Origin: Anthostomella pinea
Taxonomy: Eukaryota; Ascomycota; Sordariomycetes; Xylariales; Xylariaceae
Direction: 5' to 3'
Assembly (NCBI GenBank): GCA_963556695.1
Contig: CAUWAG010000013.1
Span: forward strand, 1,612,001-1,676,000
DNA: 64,000 nt
In this document: piece after piece, positions 43,849 through 56,256 of the stretch
How the letters are laid out: each line of letters opens with the position of its first letter
Numbering within the stretch: position 1 is the first letter of the stretch
Translations under genes and position numbers: made by a program
Notes under the pieces: generated by a model
Databases searched by the model: none
What the model saw: the letters and a program-made list of their open reading frames with translations, nothing else
Told to the model about the DNA's origin: nothing

Positions 43849-46800
43849 ACATAATCTACACCATATGTACCCCTTTCTTCAGATGCAATGAGTACGAGTT
43901 CACTCTGTCAAGTATCATCGTCGAGGTCAGACTATAAGGTCCAGCGCGCACACGTGATGTATAACAGAGACAGCACCCAGCCGGCCTGTGAGAACCAGTA
44001 GTATGACGACGATGCCGTACAGCACAGCTTATGCGAAGCAACGCTGCATCGACTTTGCATCATGGGGTCGACTACTCAATCTCTACGTCTTCATTCTGCG
44101 GGCAATGTCATTTCCGCAGAACTACTAGGGAGCAATAGTCCGGTCTGAAAGCCAGGTCAGATGACATTGTCTTGGACCGGAGACGTGCATAAAGCTACCT
44201 GTACCTACTGGTAAGCTCCCGTTATTTTTGTACTTCAACGTTAACCTGCCTGTGTACCTGTGTTGTTGTTGGATTAAAGGTACGCCTAGAAGGCACCTTG
44301 ACAGGTAGACAACGGAACCTAGTTGTTCCGTTCCGATCCAGCCCCCTCTGGCACAAAACAGCCACGGTCGCACAAGGACACTCTAGACAGAGAGAATACA
44401 CAAAAAAAACACTTCACTCTCACAGTTGGCTCAAATCTGACAGTTGTAGAACATCTGGCTCGACCAGATTTATAGGGGCCCCTATATGGTGTCCTCCCTA
44501 TTCGATCCGATGGTGAGACAGCATGATCTCAACAGGTGCGCACGAAAATTAGAAGGCCCAAAAGAAGGTTTGAGTTATACTAAGGTAGATGAACGTTGAC
44601 CACGATAGTCCTGCGCCTGACGTGGGTAATCTTCCTATATCCTCATATGACTTCCGGGACTTCTCATAACGATCACATCTTACATTATACGTCTCCTGAT
44701 AAGACCTGAGGATAGGTCAAGTTGACCGCGGGCTGTAACAACCTGCTTCCCGATATTTTCCATACTTTGAAGCTGGCAGTTTTCGAGGCAACCTGCGGGT
44801 TGGCGTGCATATCTGCACGCTCGGAAAACTCCCTTCCTTATAAGGAACTCCAACTTACAAGATTATAGATCACTTGGTATTTATTGTAACACGTCTTTAA
44901 GGTCTTGATTCTTTAATCTAGACTTCCTTCCCAGGAGACAGCATCCCTCGAGCTAGCATAATCCCGCATCTTCAACATCCGCGGGAACGCTGGGTTCGAG
45001 GAGCACTTGCCGCTGAATCAGCTCCTTCCCCGCTCCAATGACGGGTATTCAACTATCCTCTGACACGTCTTCTTTCCCTAGGTACTTACTAAAACGATTA
45101 TAGTTCTGACGTGTGCCGCCGCTTGGGTAACGGCCTACTAACCTTCAACCGTTCTGGCACAGTCCCACATAGCTGGTTGAGGCTCAAGACATCAGTGAAG
45201 TGTATTGTCAAGCAGACTGAGAATACCAGTATCGCAGTGATTTTCGTGGGTACATTCAAGTTCGTTCTTCAGTGAAGTCAGGAAGACCACATTCCCCTAT
45301 CAGAGACTTTCCAGCTACAACTCCCTCGCAGCGGTCAGGATAGATTGTCTGAGACTTTCGGCCGCAAGAATGCCCAAGGTTGTCTATACCAACCAGGTTC
45401 AGTTGTCATACTCATCACCTGATTTGCTGGTGCCAGACCAGAACCGTGAATGGGCAAAGGTCTTTGTTGCGTCTGGAGGAGGCCGCTCAGTGGTGATCGG
45501 AGTACTGTTGCTGTGAAGTGAGTACGCACTATTACCCCAGGGTGCCTCTTCCAGCGAAAGAGGTATCACGAAATGTTACCATGGTGCGTGGACGGTGATT
45601 GATGAAGGGTGTGACTGTACGTCTGTCAGTCATTCTGCCTCTTGAGAGACGATGCCTTGTATCGATTTGTGCCTGTTCGATAGAGGCCGTCTCAAAAGGA
45701 ACTCGAGGTCAAGCGGGCAGGATTCAGTTATTCTCACAGCCCCCGTTGAAACGCCTGAGTGATGTCCATCCACGGTAATCGTCTATAATCAATCATGTCA
45801 TTCCGAAAGATCCGCTCCGAGAAGCAGGGGATGACTTTGCAGATCTGGAAGATGATGATCTATCTGATGTGTTCTTTTAGTCCAGCTTACATGCCCACCT
45901 CCTAACCTTTATGGGCCACCACTGCTATGAGTTTAAAAGCGCCTTGAGAACATAACCTCGGAAGCTTGCGCTGCCCGTGGAAAATCGTGATGATAAGTGT
46001 CTGGAACCAGTTCCGAAAAAGGGACTCTGTATCACTCAACAACAATTATATCGATTTGCACATTGACCTGCCGATCATGGAGCAGAGACTCCAGAGGCTG
46101 TTAGGAGGATATCGGCTTGACCATCATAGATATCTAAAGACTGGCGTAATTGTATGCTTCCTGAAGTGGGCGAATTAGATAAGCAGCACAATGGGTAGCG
46201 GTTGAGACAGTGCCGATGGCTCCGATATGCCAACGTGAGGCTGGCTCTTCACCGCTCGCATGCCACAATAGACTCGACCTTAGGTTGCAACGGATGAAAC
46301 GAGTCGTGCGGGATTTCGAATAGAGTCTAGACTTGGGGAAGGGAATGTTGAGAAATACCGTGGACGTTGCGCAGGGCTTTGTTGGTGGATCATATGTGGC
46401 TTTTTGGGGTTGGGTAGTGGAACGCTCCAGGAGCTCTTAGCACTGCGACTGGCAGCAGTGGCAGCCTTTAGCGGAGTCTTAGCACATAGAGCGCCGTTGA
46501 TTGGCTCAACAAGTCGCGTGCCGGTGAGAGTTGACCCTCCAGCGCATCCCGCAATCGCCCTTTTCTGCCGCTGGGGAGCGTCGCCGAGGTTCCTCCCGCC
46601 CACCATTACCTTACCTAAACTGCTATAGCAGACAGCCATATTCATCTTGTGACCTCTGGTCGGAACTACAACTTCTGTCACGAGCCTACCCAAAGAGGCA
46701 CTCTCTCGTTGTGCTTCCCGCTCAGCAGCACCTGAAGCAGTTGTCGATATCCTCATGCGACAACCACTTCGAACCCTCCAGGTCAAAACTCCCCAGAGTC

Positions 46801-46932
46801 CCAACAAACCTACCGTGAACCTGCCCCACGATACGATAACTCTAAAAAGTCATCCCACCCCCGGCCGCGAAGCTTCTTTCTGACCCCGCCGCTCCGGCCG
46901 ACTTGCGACGAGTCGCCTATGCATATTCCGAA
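43849..46932. other. Gene-poor 3-kb interval
   Basis: No convincing gene was found on either strand. A 48-codon plus-strand frame at about 45370-45516 (MPKVVYTNQVQLSYSSPDLL...) has protein-like composition but no family, and a minus-strand stretch near 44940-45020 could be a coding relic (LLEPSVPADVEDAG). From about 46800 a pyrimidine-rich leader precedes the acyltransferase. Most of the rest looks like non-coding sequence or old decayed DNA. Confidence 0.35.
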
Positions 46933-47906
46933 ATGTCCTTCGTATCCTATCTGACCTACTTCCTTGTGGGCTACACCGCTCTCGTCATCGGCTTCTACAT
47001 GCTCTCCCTCGCCACGCCGAAAGCTGCCTTTGTGGCCCGCACGCTCGCCGGCTACCTGGCGCTGATAATATGCACCACGTACGGAGTGATAGTGTCTATA
47101 GTTATGCGCATACTCGGATGGCATGGGAGCGCGCAGTGGATGACCGGCCGCTCTTTCAAATATGTCATGGCTGCAACCACGGGCATCTCGTTTGAGGTCA
47201 TCGACCCAAAGCGAATCCTCGACAACACCCGACCGGCCGTATTCATCGGTAACCACCAGACCGAGCTGGATGTTCTCATGCTGGGCACCATATTCCCCAA
47301 GAATTGCAGTGTGACTGCCAAGAAGAACCTGAAGAACGTACCCTTCCTGGGATGGTTCATGTCGTTGAGCGGAACCGTCTTCATCGACAGGAAGAGCTCC
47401 AAGGACGCCCGGCAGGCCATGGCCGGTGCTGCCAGGGAAATCCAGAGGAGGAAGCAGAGCGTCTACATGTTTCCCGAGGGGACTCGAAGCTACTCCAAGG
47501 AGCCTGCGCTCCTGCCGTTCAAGAAGGGCGCTTTCCACCTTGCCGTTCAGGCGGGTGTGCCCATCGTCCCGGTGGTGGCCGCCAACTATTCCCACATCCT
47601 CTACATCAAGGGAATGGTCTTCAATGCCGGCAGAATCCCCGTTAAAGGTGAGACGAATACACATAAGTTTCGGCTGCAAAGCAGCGCTAACATGAGCCAG
47701 TCCTCGACCCCATCCCCACGACCGGATTGACGACCGAAGACGTCGAAGAGCTCGCTCGCAGCACTCGGGAACTCATGCTTAAAGAGATTGTGCTTCTGAC
47801 TCAGGTTGCCCAGAACAATCCCTTTGCGGTGCCTGCGAAGATCGAAGACGGGGTGGTTCATGCTAGTGGAGTGGACGCAACTCTCTCATGATGCAAGCAT
47901 GGCCAT
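46933..47906 (+). CDS. SLC1: 1-acyl-sn-glycerol-3-phosphate acyltransferase (PlsC/Slc1 type)
   Basis: Acylates lysophosphatidic acid to phosphatidic acid at the ER membrane, in glycerolipid synthesis. Exons 46933..47647 and 47701..47906 (intron 53 nt, GTGAGA...CTAAC...CAG) give 306 residues, the normal size. Start MSFVSYLTYFLVGYTALVIG begins a hydrophobic segment; a Met ten codons upstream (46903) is possible but not family-like. A second hydrophobic segment lies at about residues 38-60. Catalytic NHQTELD (H108, D113) and EGTRS (182-186) are intact, with the conserved SGTVFIDRK and GVPIVPVV. The end continues through KIEDGVVHASGVDATLMMQA. The symbol reflects family assignment; paralogs exist in fungi. 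Confidence 0.9.
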
Positions 47907-49807
47907 GACGGCATATAGGCAATCGCAGGATTCGTTGCCGGAGGGCCGTCCAAGATACATATACTTCTGTTTTATCAGCACATGGGCCCAAGTGGGGGAC
48001 GAAGCCGAGCTACAAGCTTGGTACTAGGGGTGAGGAGGCACATCGTCCAGACCAACATACTGCGCATGCATCGATACCCCTATATAGAATGATGGCAGTC
48101 AGAAGGGCTGTTTTTGGCGACACCGGTCGTTCCTATTCAAGAGGCAGCGATGGATGAGCTCAATTTGAGATGAGAATGGCTTTAAGCCTACGGCTTCCGG
48201 GCTTCAAGAACCATATCTTGGCTTTGCATAGAGGCTGACAGCCCAGCATTGCCATAGGGGCCGCGGACTAGAGCGTGCCATGGTAGAATTGGAATATACA
48301 TGCGTTTCAATAGAAGTTGAGAGTGATCAAGGTTCATACATGCTCCCAAGATATGTATAACAAGCATATAACCAACCCATCATATCGTTTGGTTGTACAG
48401 GAGCGGACGATCTACTCTACACTACCGGGAACAGCCCAACCTACGAGAGGCGCGTATCCTCGAAAGTGCAAGGAATGGCATCAGCTAGAGGAGAACAAGA
48501 TCATTTGCATTGCAGTGAGCAGTCATGTCGCACATGGAACAACTGCAGGTAGGTTGCAACCAAGCCTGCCACCATAATCACCCCCCTTTTCTCTTCTTGA
48601 CGTAAGCGGGGTAATGCCGCCAGCCAACTCATCCAGCTTTGGTACCTCGATTCAACCAAGTACATACCTCAGCCGGAACGACACCCACCCGGGAACAGAC
48701 CTTGGTTTTCCCGATCTCAGGCCAGAGCGCCGGAACTGGTCCAATCCTGTTTTGCTACAATGATGCATCGTGATGTCCACAGTCCGACGGGCCGTAGGCA
48801 GGGAGGGAGGGAGGGGCAGAAGACCAGGCACGAATCAAGCTTAGCTGGCCGGCTAGGGGTATGGGGCGCTTGAGGCAACCAATCGCCTGCCCCGGCCCCC
48901 TTCGAGCTCCCCACTCACCGCTTTGAGCCCCAGTTTGATGGCTTGAGCCTTGAGCCTTGATGGCTATCGCGATCCCACCTGCACTCCTCGGATCATGACG
49001 TGCGGACGGGCCCTCCCTGATTCCCGTCCAAGATATGCTCTCCAGCTCCAGGTTCCGTTCTTCACTTCCATCGTCACCGGGTATAGAAATTGAAATTGAC
49101 GCAACAGGTCATCCTTGCTTTGCTGAACGGCTTCAAGTGATACCAGGCCAAACCTACCAGCCGGGTGGGCTCACGCCAGTCATCACAGTCACAGTTGAGC
49201 CACATATGCAAGACTACAACCATGCCCTGGCCACTGAGCTATTGATTGAGCCCCGCAACCTGGAACGCCTGCCAGACCCTGAGAATGAGATATGATGTGA
49301 TCCCAGAGGGGAACTGAGACATCCTGTTTCGCATACCTAAGGTAGTAAGTACTTCTCTTGAGTCTTCCGCGTACCATCCATCGTCACCATGCGGGCCAGG
49401 AGTCATGGATACTAGCGAAGCTTGCTGCATTGCCGGTGCCATTGGGTATGATGTCCTTCTGGCAGGTGGTTGTTAGCAGCCAGATCCCAAGACTACCTGC
49501 TTGTGAAGGGGACTATTCTTCTTGCCGGACAAAACCTACCTCCCAGGTACATGACAGCTAGGTAGGGTTAAAGTCTCCCGAGGACAGGGATGACACAAGT
49601 GGCTACTGTAGGTACCTCCCAAGGCGTGCCTTGACGCACGTGGAGAGGCAGCCGGTGACGTACTACGCCATCTCCTTGCAAGTTGCAAGTAGGTACCTAA
49701 TACCTATGGCAAACCTTCCATGGTTGCGGGTTTCCCCTCTCCCAACTTCCGAGCTAGAGGAGAGTTCCAAGTCGGGAGGGAGGAGCTTCCTGGTCTGCAT
49801 CTTCTGC
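47907..49807. other. Intergenic, no gene supported
   Basis: A frame at 49035-49295 (MLSSSRFRSSLPSSPGIEIE) is open but has no family support. Several CTACCTACCTAGGTA-like runs, common in fungal intergenic DNA, occur at 49335-49690. The right end is the promoter of the Gly/Ser-rich gene, with CCCCT (stress-element-like) at 49734-49738 and 49823-49827. Confidence 0.4.
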
Positions 49808-49814
49808 TATAAAG
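49808..49814 (+). promoter_or_regulatory. TATA box of the Gly/Ser-rich protein gene
   Basis: TATAAAG lies 122 bp before the ATG at 49936, followed by a C/T-rich leader (CTTCTCAGCTTCTCCGTCACC) and then a CAACTC/AACCC-rich 5' UTR. This is a typical strong fungal promoter layout; transcription would start about 30 bp downstream. Confidence 0.6.
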
Positions 49815-49935
49815 GTTGGCCTCCCCTTCTCAGCTTCTCCGTCACCACTGACATTCTCCCTATTTCACATCTTACATCTTCAACTCAAGAGCACTACCTA
49901 CTCCCTCAAACCCAATTCCAAACCCGACTATCACA

Positions 49936-51024
49936 ATGTCTAACTACGACAATGACAACGTAAGTCCCGCAAGAGCCCCATGCAGGAGGTATACCGAAGC
50001 TGACACAACCCTTACAGTCTGGCTACGGCCAAAGTGGCAACGTATGCAGTCTACCACCTACCTCTATGCACACGAGCCATTGAAGACTAACCAACTTATA
50101 TAGTCGTCCCGCAACCAGGGCTTCGGCTCCAGCGGAGGCAACGACGACAGCAGCTACGGTAACTCCGGTCGCTCAGACAACGCCTTCGGGTCCAGTGGCC
50201 AGGGCAACGACAACACCTACGGCTCCAGCGGAGCAGGGGGCCTCGGTTCAAGCCGCGACAACGACAACTCGTTCGGTTCCTCCGGCCGTGACAATACCGA
50301 TACCTTCGGCAGCAGTGGCGTCAGCAGCGGTGGCCTTGGTGGTAGCGGACGTGGAAACAACGATGACAGCTTCGGCTCGTCAGGTAACACCCGCAGCGGC
50401 GGTGGTTCAGACGCATATGCGTCAGGGGCCCTTGGCGGCTCCGGCACTGGATCCCGCAACCAGGATTCCGGGTTCGGGTCCAGTGGCAACGATACCTACG
50501 GCTCCTCGACAACGGGCGGCCTCGGTTCTTCTGGCAATGACACATACGGCTCCTCCACAACGGGAGGCATCGGTTCTTCCGGCAATGACACCTACGGCTC
50601 CTCCACATCGGGTGGCATCGGTTCTTCCGGTCTAGGCAGTGGCCGCGACAACGACTCATATGGCTCCTCGGGTGTTGGTGGCCTCGGCACCTCAGGCAGA
50701 GGTGATGACTCGGGCAGGGACTACGCTCCAGCTGGCGTCCCGGGCGACCAAGACTCGTCCAACTACGGCGACGTTGAGGGATTCGGTTCCAGGAAGGGTG
50801 GTGCATCCGACGTCCTAGGACCGGCCGGTTCGCGTGGCAATGACGACTCGTCATATGGATCCTCTGGTAGAGACAACCAGAATAGCTCCTCGGGCAAGGG
50901 CGGCGACTCCACTGCTGGCAAGCTGATGGAGAAGGCGGGAAGCATGTTCCACAACGAGAAGATTGAGAACAAGGGTCGGGAGAAGCGCGAGGGTGCAGGG
51001 TTTGGCGATGATAACAACTACTAG
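49936..51024 (+). CDS. Gly/Ser/Asn/Asp-rich disordered protein, dehydrin- or conidial-stress-like
   Basis: Three exons, 49936..49959, 50018..50041 and 50104..51024, give 322 residues; the first two exons are only 24 nt each (MSNYDNDN and SGYGQSGN), separated by introns of 58 and 62 nt with good GTAAGT/GTATGC and AG ends. The body is built of imperfect repeats of the type (F/Y)GSSG-xx-N-D-(T/S/N)-(Y/F), including three near-identical copies of GNDTYGSSTTGG. The C-terminus turns charged: GKLMEKAGSMFHNEKIENKG then REKREGAGFGDDNNY. No signal peptide or membrane segment. Composition resembles fungal dehydrin-like and conidiation-associated proteins that protect cells during drying; this is by analogy only. 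A strong TATA promoter suggests high induced expression. Confidence 0.82.
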
Positions 51025-51168
51025 TTCATCGGGTCTGAGCCCATGTAGGTGTCCACAGATGCTACTGGGAAGGATGATATATCAAGTCAGATATGAATAA
51101 ATCATGAACCAACCTTTGATGTTAATGCCGCGTAATGACATGGTGTTAAAGCCTCGCATTGATATTTG

Positions 51169-52408
51169 TCATTTTCTCCCAGCAGCAGACCTCACTTCTC
51201 GATCCTCCCCCACGACCCGCGCCGAGCCCTCGCCGCCCCCCATATCGTCCAAGTTCAAAACGCCCACCCCCCTCTCCACCAGAACCCGCCACACGACCTC
51301 CTTCAGGTTCGGCGGGCTCGCCGGCGTGTCCCAGTACCGCGCGACCAGCCCGCGGACCGGCGCCTGCTCGATCTGCGGCAGCGCCGCCTCGACGTTACGG
51401 CGCGGCGTTGATGATGGTGAAGTTGCGGCCGCGGCCGTGGCGTTGGTCCACAGCTGCGCGAGCGCGAACTGCGTGGATGCGAAGTACGAGTTCGAGACGT
51501 TGTAGGCGTACGTCGGCGCTTCGTGTCCAGGGAAGTCGTCGTGGACCGACGCCAAGGCCTCGATCTCGGCGTCCCGGAATATATCGCGGTGCGTCGCGTT
51601 GAGCGCCGTTACAGAATCGAAGGGCGCGTTGCCCGAGGCCACGATGGTGAGGCCTGGACGACGTGCGCGCTGCCGTCCAGTAAATCAGGTAGTCGCGGTT
51701 CCAGCGTAGCGTGCAGCGTAGCGAGGGTCGCCGCGCCGGAGGTCTTGTGGTCGATGAGGAGGAGGACGGTCTGCTGTGGTGCCCTGTCGAAGATGCCGCG
51801 CCATGCGTCTGCGCCGCCGCCGCCGGCGGTGTGGTTGTGGGCGTTGTTCAGGTTCTACGTCTCGAGCATCCGCTGCAGGGGCTCCAGCTACATGGAGCGC
51901 AGTGTCGCGTCCGGACTTAGGCTGGTGGAGAAGTGCCCGTCGAGCAGGTCGGCGTCGCGCAGGTGGACGTCGGCTTCGACGCTGATGCAGCCGGAGCCGA
52001 GCGCCTCGAAGAGCGGGATCCGCTGCGCGTAGTCGTTGTGCGTAGTCGTTGTGCGAGTGGATGGGGGCGGGTTCGGCGTGTTGGGAACTCGGGAGTTGGG
52101 CTAAGGAGGCCTTCGCTTGTGTCATCGTCTCCTGGACTCCAAGTCCACGGAGTCAGCGGCCTACCTTCGTTCCCCTTATAATTCCCGAATACTCTTCTCA
52201 TTATGTCACCGTGGCGGATCAAAAGGGGTATACAAAGCCGACGAAAGAAGAGTCTGAAGATCTGAGGAAGATTACCAAGGGCCACCAACATAGCGAGAAG
52301 TACACGGATGCCGCTAACGGTGCAGACTGGAGGAGTGTCTGGGGGTTGAGAAGAACCTGAGTCCTCTGCGATCGTTACGCTAGTGATCGAGCTCCATGGC
52401 AGCTTCAT
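51169..52408 (-). pseudogene. AIM6-like (phospholipase-C-fold membrane protein) pseudogene
   Basis: Family features of fungal AIM6-type proteins are spread over several frames. Reading along the minus strand: an N-terminal hydrophobic stretch (IRVLLAMLVALGNLPQIF), then IHSHNDYAQR, the signature of the metal/active site; CISVEADVHL and LLVGHFSTSLSPDATLRSM; a GIFDRAP and VLLLIDHKTSGAATL; and finally SGNAPFDSVTALNATHRDIF and LVARYWDTPASPPNLKEVVW with VGVLNLDD. Lesions seen: a 13-bp tandem duplication (CGTAGTCGTTGTG at 52028-52053) that shifts frame inside HNDY, two in-frame TAG codons (51888-51890 and 51855-51857), and another frame change before the last block. No intact product is possible from this copy. 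The gene is otherwise nearly full length, so the loss is comparatively recent. Confidence 0.82.
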
Positions 52409-54768
52409 GGAGTCGAAGATGAGGCGGCTGTATCCTCGCGTGCCAATGACTACATGCTCCTAGTGGTCTGGTGACTTTGAGGGGTTACGGTAGCCACAAG
52501 ACATCCGTATGTAATGACTGCATCATGGATGCAGTCCATGATTCGGAATTATAAACCAAACCTAGACACTCGGGAGAGTCAACATCATGATGACTATCAT
52601 CGCCATCTTCATACTTCCGTAAGCCAAGTTGCCATCCTGCAGCAGCTTCAGCGTTGGTTCTCTCGAGAGTTCACGAAACCGAGGCTATGGATTGTATGAA
52701 TCAGCCCTGAAACGAGCCGCGGACAATGAACATGACAGCAACCAATACGCAAGACAATACCATAGTCATGCGTCTCGAATACCACAAGTCAATTTCCACA
52801 GTCGAACCATGAGCATTCCTCTCGAAGAAGTTCCAACGCGGGTTGACTTTCTTAACCCAGTCAGGGGTTGTCACGGTTTTTTGTCACGGACATGAAGACC
52901 AGGGCCAGGCATCGAGGAGGGTGGTGACTTGAGTGTAACTCCATCATTATGATAGCAATCTCGCGTCTCTCGTAAAGAAAATACTCATAATATTCCCACA
53001 CTATTGAATAGCGCCCCGTGAGGTTTGGTCGTGTTTACTGGCCAGGGAAAAAACGTATTGGCATTGTGGATTTGATAGTATGACCAGTCAAGTCTCCTCT
53101 CTTGCGAAAATCCGTCCGCCTCTAATTCTCAATCCTCGCAGTTTTGGCGTACAGCGGGTGAATCAAGAGCATAACCGAAACTGCTCTCGTAAACGGCTGT
53201 GCCACCCACAGTAATGGAGAGGCTGGCTGCTATAGAGTCTGGCCCTTTTCCGTTGCTGAGGAAGCGCGTTCTCAATGAACGGCTGGGTCACCTGGGCAGT
53301 TGGGCCCTAGCAATCCTAGGCATAGCGACACAGAGCATAGCAACACAGGGCATATGTATCATTATAAGGTCGAGATCTCCCAGTAAAAATCGTTTAGGTT
53401 TCGAAACCTAACAGTTCCCCAGGGATGGTGCACTGAGGCGTTGCTACTACGAATTACACTAAGACTCTGTGTCTCACGGGACATAGATGGATTTCAGCTG
53501 TAGTCTGGTACAACTGCTAAGGTGGAGGGTTCGAAGTCCTCTGCCGACCTTTTTTGCACTTTTTGGAATTAAATTTTTGGCTTTGCGATTTCATTCTTCT
53601 GGGCTCTCTATCTCTTTTCCCTTTGCGGCATGAATTACGAGCAAGGAAAAGTAATGTAGTGATTAGCAAGTAACGCTTACGCGGAATGACCGTTGTGACA
53701 TCCGTTGGGGTGAGCCGTTCGTCACGACAGGGTCTGCATTCTTGCATCTTCGCCACGTGCTTGACCATTAACTTGACGAGTTCCTGCCGCGTTCTTTTGC
53801 CGCGATTGTCCGTCTCGACGGACCGACCGTCTGGGGCTGTCTGCCTCGGGCCACCGCATTCGTCATCAGCGGCTTAGGTGCGTTCCCTTCGTGCGGATGA
53901 AAACAACCCGCAATCAGGTTTCCGTGGTGCGGGCCGAACCTCCGGCGACGCTAAATTACTTGTCACCGAATCGTCGCCAGGCCAGCTGGCGAGTCGATTG
54001 TCCCCTTACTTATGTCGATGATGACGCTCGCGATCATCAGCTCAACAAGGCCTCCCAGTGCAAGCTTTGGCAGCCTCCATCGGAACGGACGTGATTATTT
54101 CTGAAAGCTAAAACATCATCTTCGGTAATTACTGCCGCCGCTGTAAAATGTGTCAGAGTCGTGGCCACCGCTGCCCCAGCCCATTGTCATTCCCATGTTG
54201 CTGCTGACGGTGCAGTCTCGTCTGCAGGACACCATTTCAGGTCCCCAAGATGTAATCGAGCACTCTCATCCGCGATTTCTTCCTCCCCTTCTTCAGCTCA
54301 AAGCTTCTTGTTTTTCGCCATTCTGTCAAGGTCGCTTCCGGAAGTTGACCGACCATCGGCTGGTCCGGACGAACGTGGATCAAGGCTGAATGAAAGGTGA
54401 CTACCGGAAGAGGACCGCTACCTCTTGGTCACGAGTGCGTCCATTCCTGAACCTTCGCATATTCGACGACGCATCTCGTAGGTCTCGTAGTCAGTGAGTA
54501 AATTTGGTTTACCCTCGTCACGAGAACATCCCCTGGCCATTGACGATAGGAAATATGCAATGCTTGTCCTCTCCTTCCAGCGAGCGGGTGGCGATGCGGC
54601 CTAGGCCCCGTTTTAGGGACATACGTGATCCCGCGGCATGCCACCTTTGCAAACAGCCAGGTTTCCGCTCATCGTCATCATACTGTCTCAAGCGCGACCT
54701 GTCTCATCTAATCTCCACCTGAGTCGACCTTCATGGGCGCGGTGCTAAGTATTCGACTTTGATACCCA
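52409..54768. other. Gene-poor interval with a tRNA-like remnant
   Basis: No gene could be supported. At about 53500-53555 there is a tRNA-like 3' part: a D-arm-like hairpin, a good T arm (GAGGG TTCGAAG TCCTC), TGCCGAC and a T6 terminator, but no matching 5' acceptor strand or anticodon arm. Short frames at 53517-54644 show no family features. Probably decayed or regulatory DNA. Confidence 0.35.
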
Positions 54769-55869
54769 TCACAACTTCGACCTATCCTTGGCACTATTCA
54801 TCCTGTTACCCTCGTCGTCCTGCTCTTTGACCGACAAGTCCGGCAGCTCAGCGGGCATGATCCTTCTGGGCGAGGAGCCAGAAACCAATGAAAACTTGGA
54901 GAAGTCGGTGACGCCAGCGTCACTTCTGAGGTAGTCCTCATCGAGCTCGAGTCGGCCGTTGACGCTCACAGCTGGCGCTCGCAGCATGGTCAAGATGGCA
55001 TCCGAGAAGATGGTCGCTTTCCTGAGTTGCCGTGCTTCATCAGGGTTCTTCTCGACCATCTGGCGTGTTGCGCCAGACTCGATGGCCTGTTATACGTCAG
55101 AAGATCGCTCAGATGCTTGGAGCCTTTCAAGGAGTACTTACGGCCGTGGGCCATATGCTGGTTATGGCCATTTCTCCGAGACCCTGCCTCTCGAAATCCA
55201 TCGCTAGCCCTTTAGTCAAGACGCTCATGCCAATCTTGCCCATGGCGTACGCCGTCTTTCCCCTGAAGAAGCGACTGTATATAGGTGGGCTGACGACGAT
55301 AATCCGACCTATGCGATGCTTCTTCAGATGCGGTAGGGCAGACTGGATGATGCCGTAGAGTCCCTCCGGGTTCACACGCTGCATTAGCTGGAACCGCTTC
55401 ATCGGGGTGTCTTCCACAGACGCCCACCATATGGCGCCCGAGTTGTATACCAAGACATCTAGGCGGCCATATGTCTATCTTCGGCGTCAGCAAGTGCATA
55501 TTGCTCGGAACCGGGCGGGAATTGGTACTTCGACTGTCTTATCCACCAGAGCCTGGACGCTTGCAAAATCGCGGACATCCACGGCAATTGCCGTTGCCTC
55601 ACCTCCCGATTGCCGTATCTCTCGCTCGACGGTGCTGATGGTTGATTGAGGGGAGTTTGGGTCCGGCGGGAAAGGCACGGCACTCTGAGCATCGCTGATT
55701 GATTTGGCCGCGACAACGACTGGGGAACATCAGTCAATGACTCCGATGTCATGGTATTCACGATGAACTCACCTGCATAACCCTCCTTCGCGAGAGCGAG
55801 ATCGATCGCGACCTGCCTGCCGATACCTCTTGAGGCGCCAACTACAAGAGCGACACGTCTGACGTCCAT
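54769..55869 (-). CDS. Short-chain dehydrogenase/reductase (HSDL2-like)
   Basis: Four exons, 55869..55773, 55719..55529, 55474..55142 and 55086..54769, give 312 residues. The Rossmann motif is VVGASRGIG near the N-terminus, followed by VVVAAKS, an AVDVRD acidic turn, LVYNSGAIWW (variant NNAG) and the catalytic S158, Y172 and K176 in VVSPP and YAMGK. Introns of 53, 54 and 55 nt have GTGAGT, GTACCA and GTAAGT donors and keep frame. The long insertion DPNSPQSTISTVEREI and the substrate loop resemble hydroxysteroid dehydrogenase-like 2 type SDRs, which lack a known fungal substrate. It ends with a charged tail. It could be a cluster oxidoreductase or an unrelated neighbour of the aspartokinase. 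Confidence 0.86.
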
Positions 55870-56256
55870 CTTGGGGTACGAACGGGCATATGCGTTTATC
55901 TAGCTACCGGCGTCTCATGGAACTCCTGGTCCATGAAATTGAATACACTAACGTTCACATCTTGAGTATGCTATGAATCCCGGGGAACAGATGATGAATG
56001 GGAGCTTGGAATTATCTATGCTGAGCCCTGGCGATCAGTAATCGAAGCTGACCCTCGGCTTATAAAATAGTGGGGCACAGTGGGCCGAGGTTACCTCCCT
56101 ATTTCGCTGGGGGCTGCCCCCTTTGTGACATTACTCCATGGACCATGCGATCTTCTGCACAGGAGAACACAGCATATCATCCCGCCCGCGCCCTGCCCTG
56201 CCCGTCGCATCAATACAGCCACGGTCCTGACGACGTTCGTTAGTTGGACGCAAGGC
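55870..56256. other. Intergenic: SDR promoter and aspartokinase 3' flank
   Basis: Between two minus-strand genes. The SDR promoter and the aspartokinase terminator must be here. No motif recognised. Confidence 0.4.

Noticed and set aside
46810..47679. Minus-strand frame of 289 codons
   Set aside because: It lies opposite the acyltransferase, whose catalytic motifs are on the plus strand. The minus frame has no family features.
49035..49295. 86-codon plus-strand frame
   Set aside because: No homology or domain feature recognised, and no promoter or splice evidence.
50195..50854. Frames on both strands across the Gly/Ser-rich gene
   Set aside because: Repetitive GC-rich coding sequence opens several frames. 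Only the Gly/Ser/Asn/Asp frame has a start, splice sites and a sensible stop.
53490..53556. tRNA gene with T-run terminator
   Set aside because: A good T arm, TGCCGAC and T6 are present, but there is no matching 5' acceptor strand, and the anticodon arm is missing. At best a remnant.
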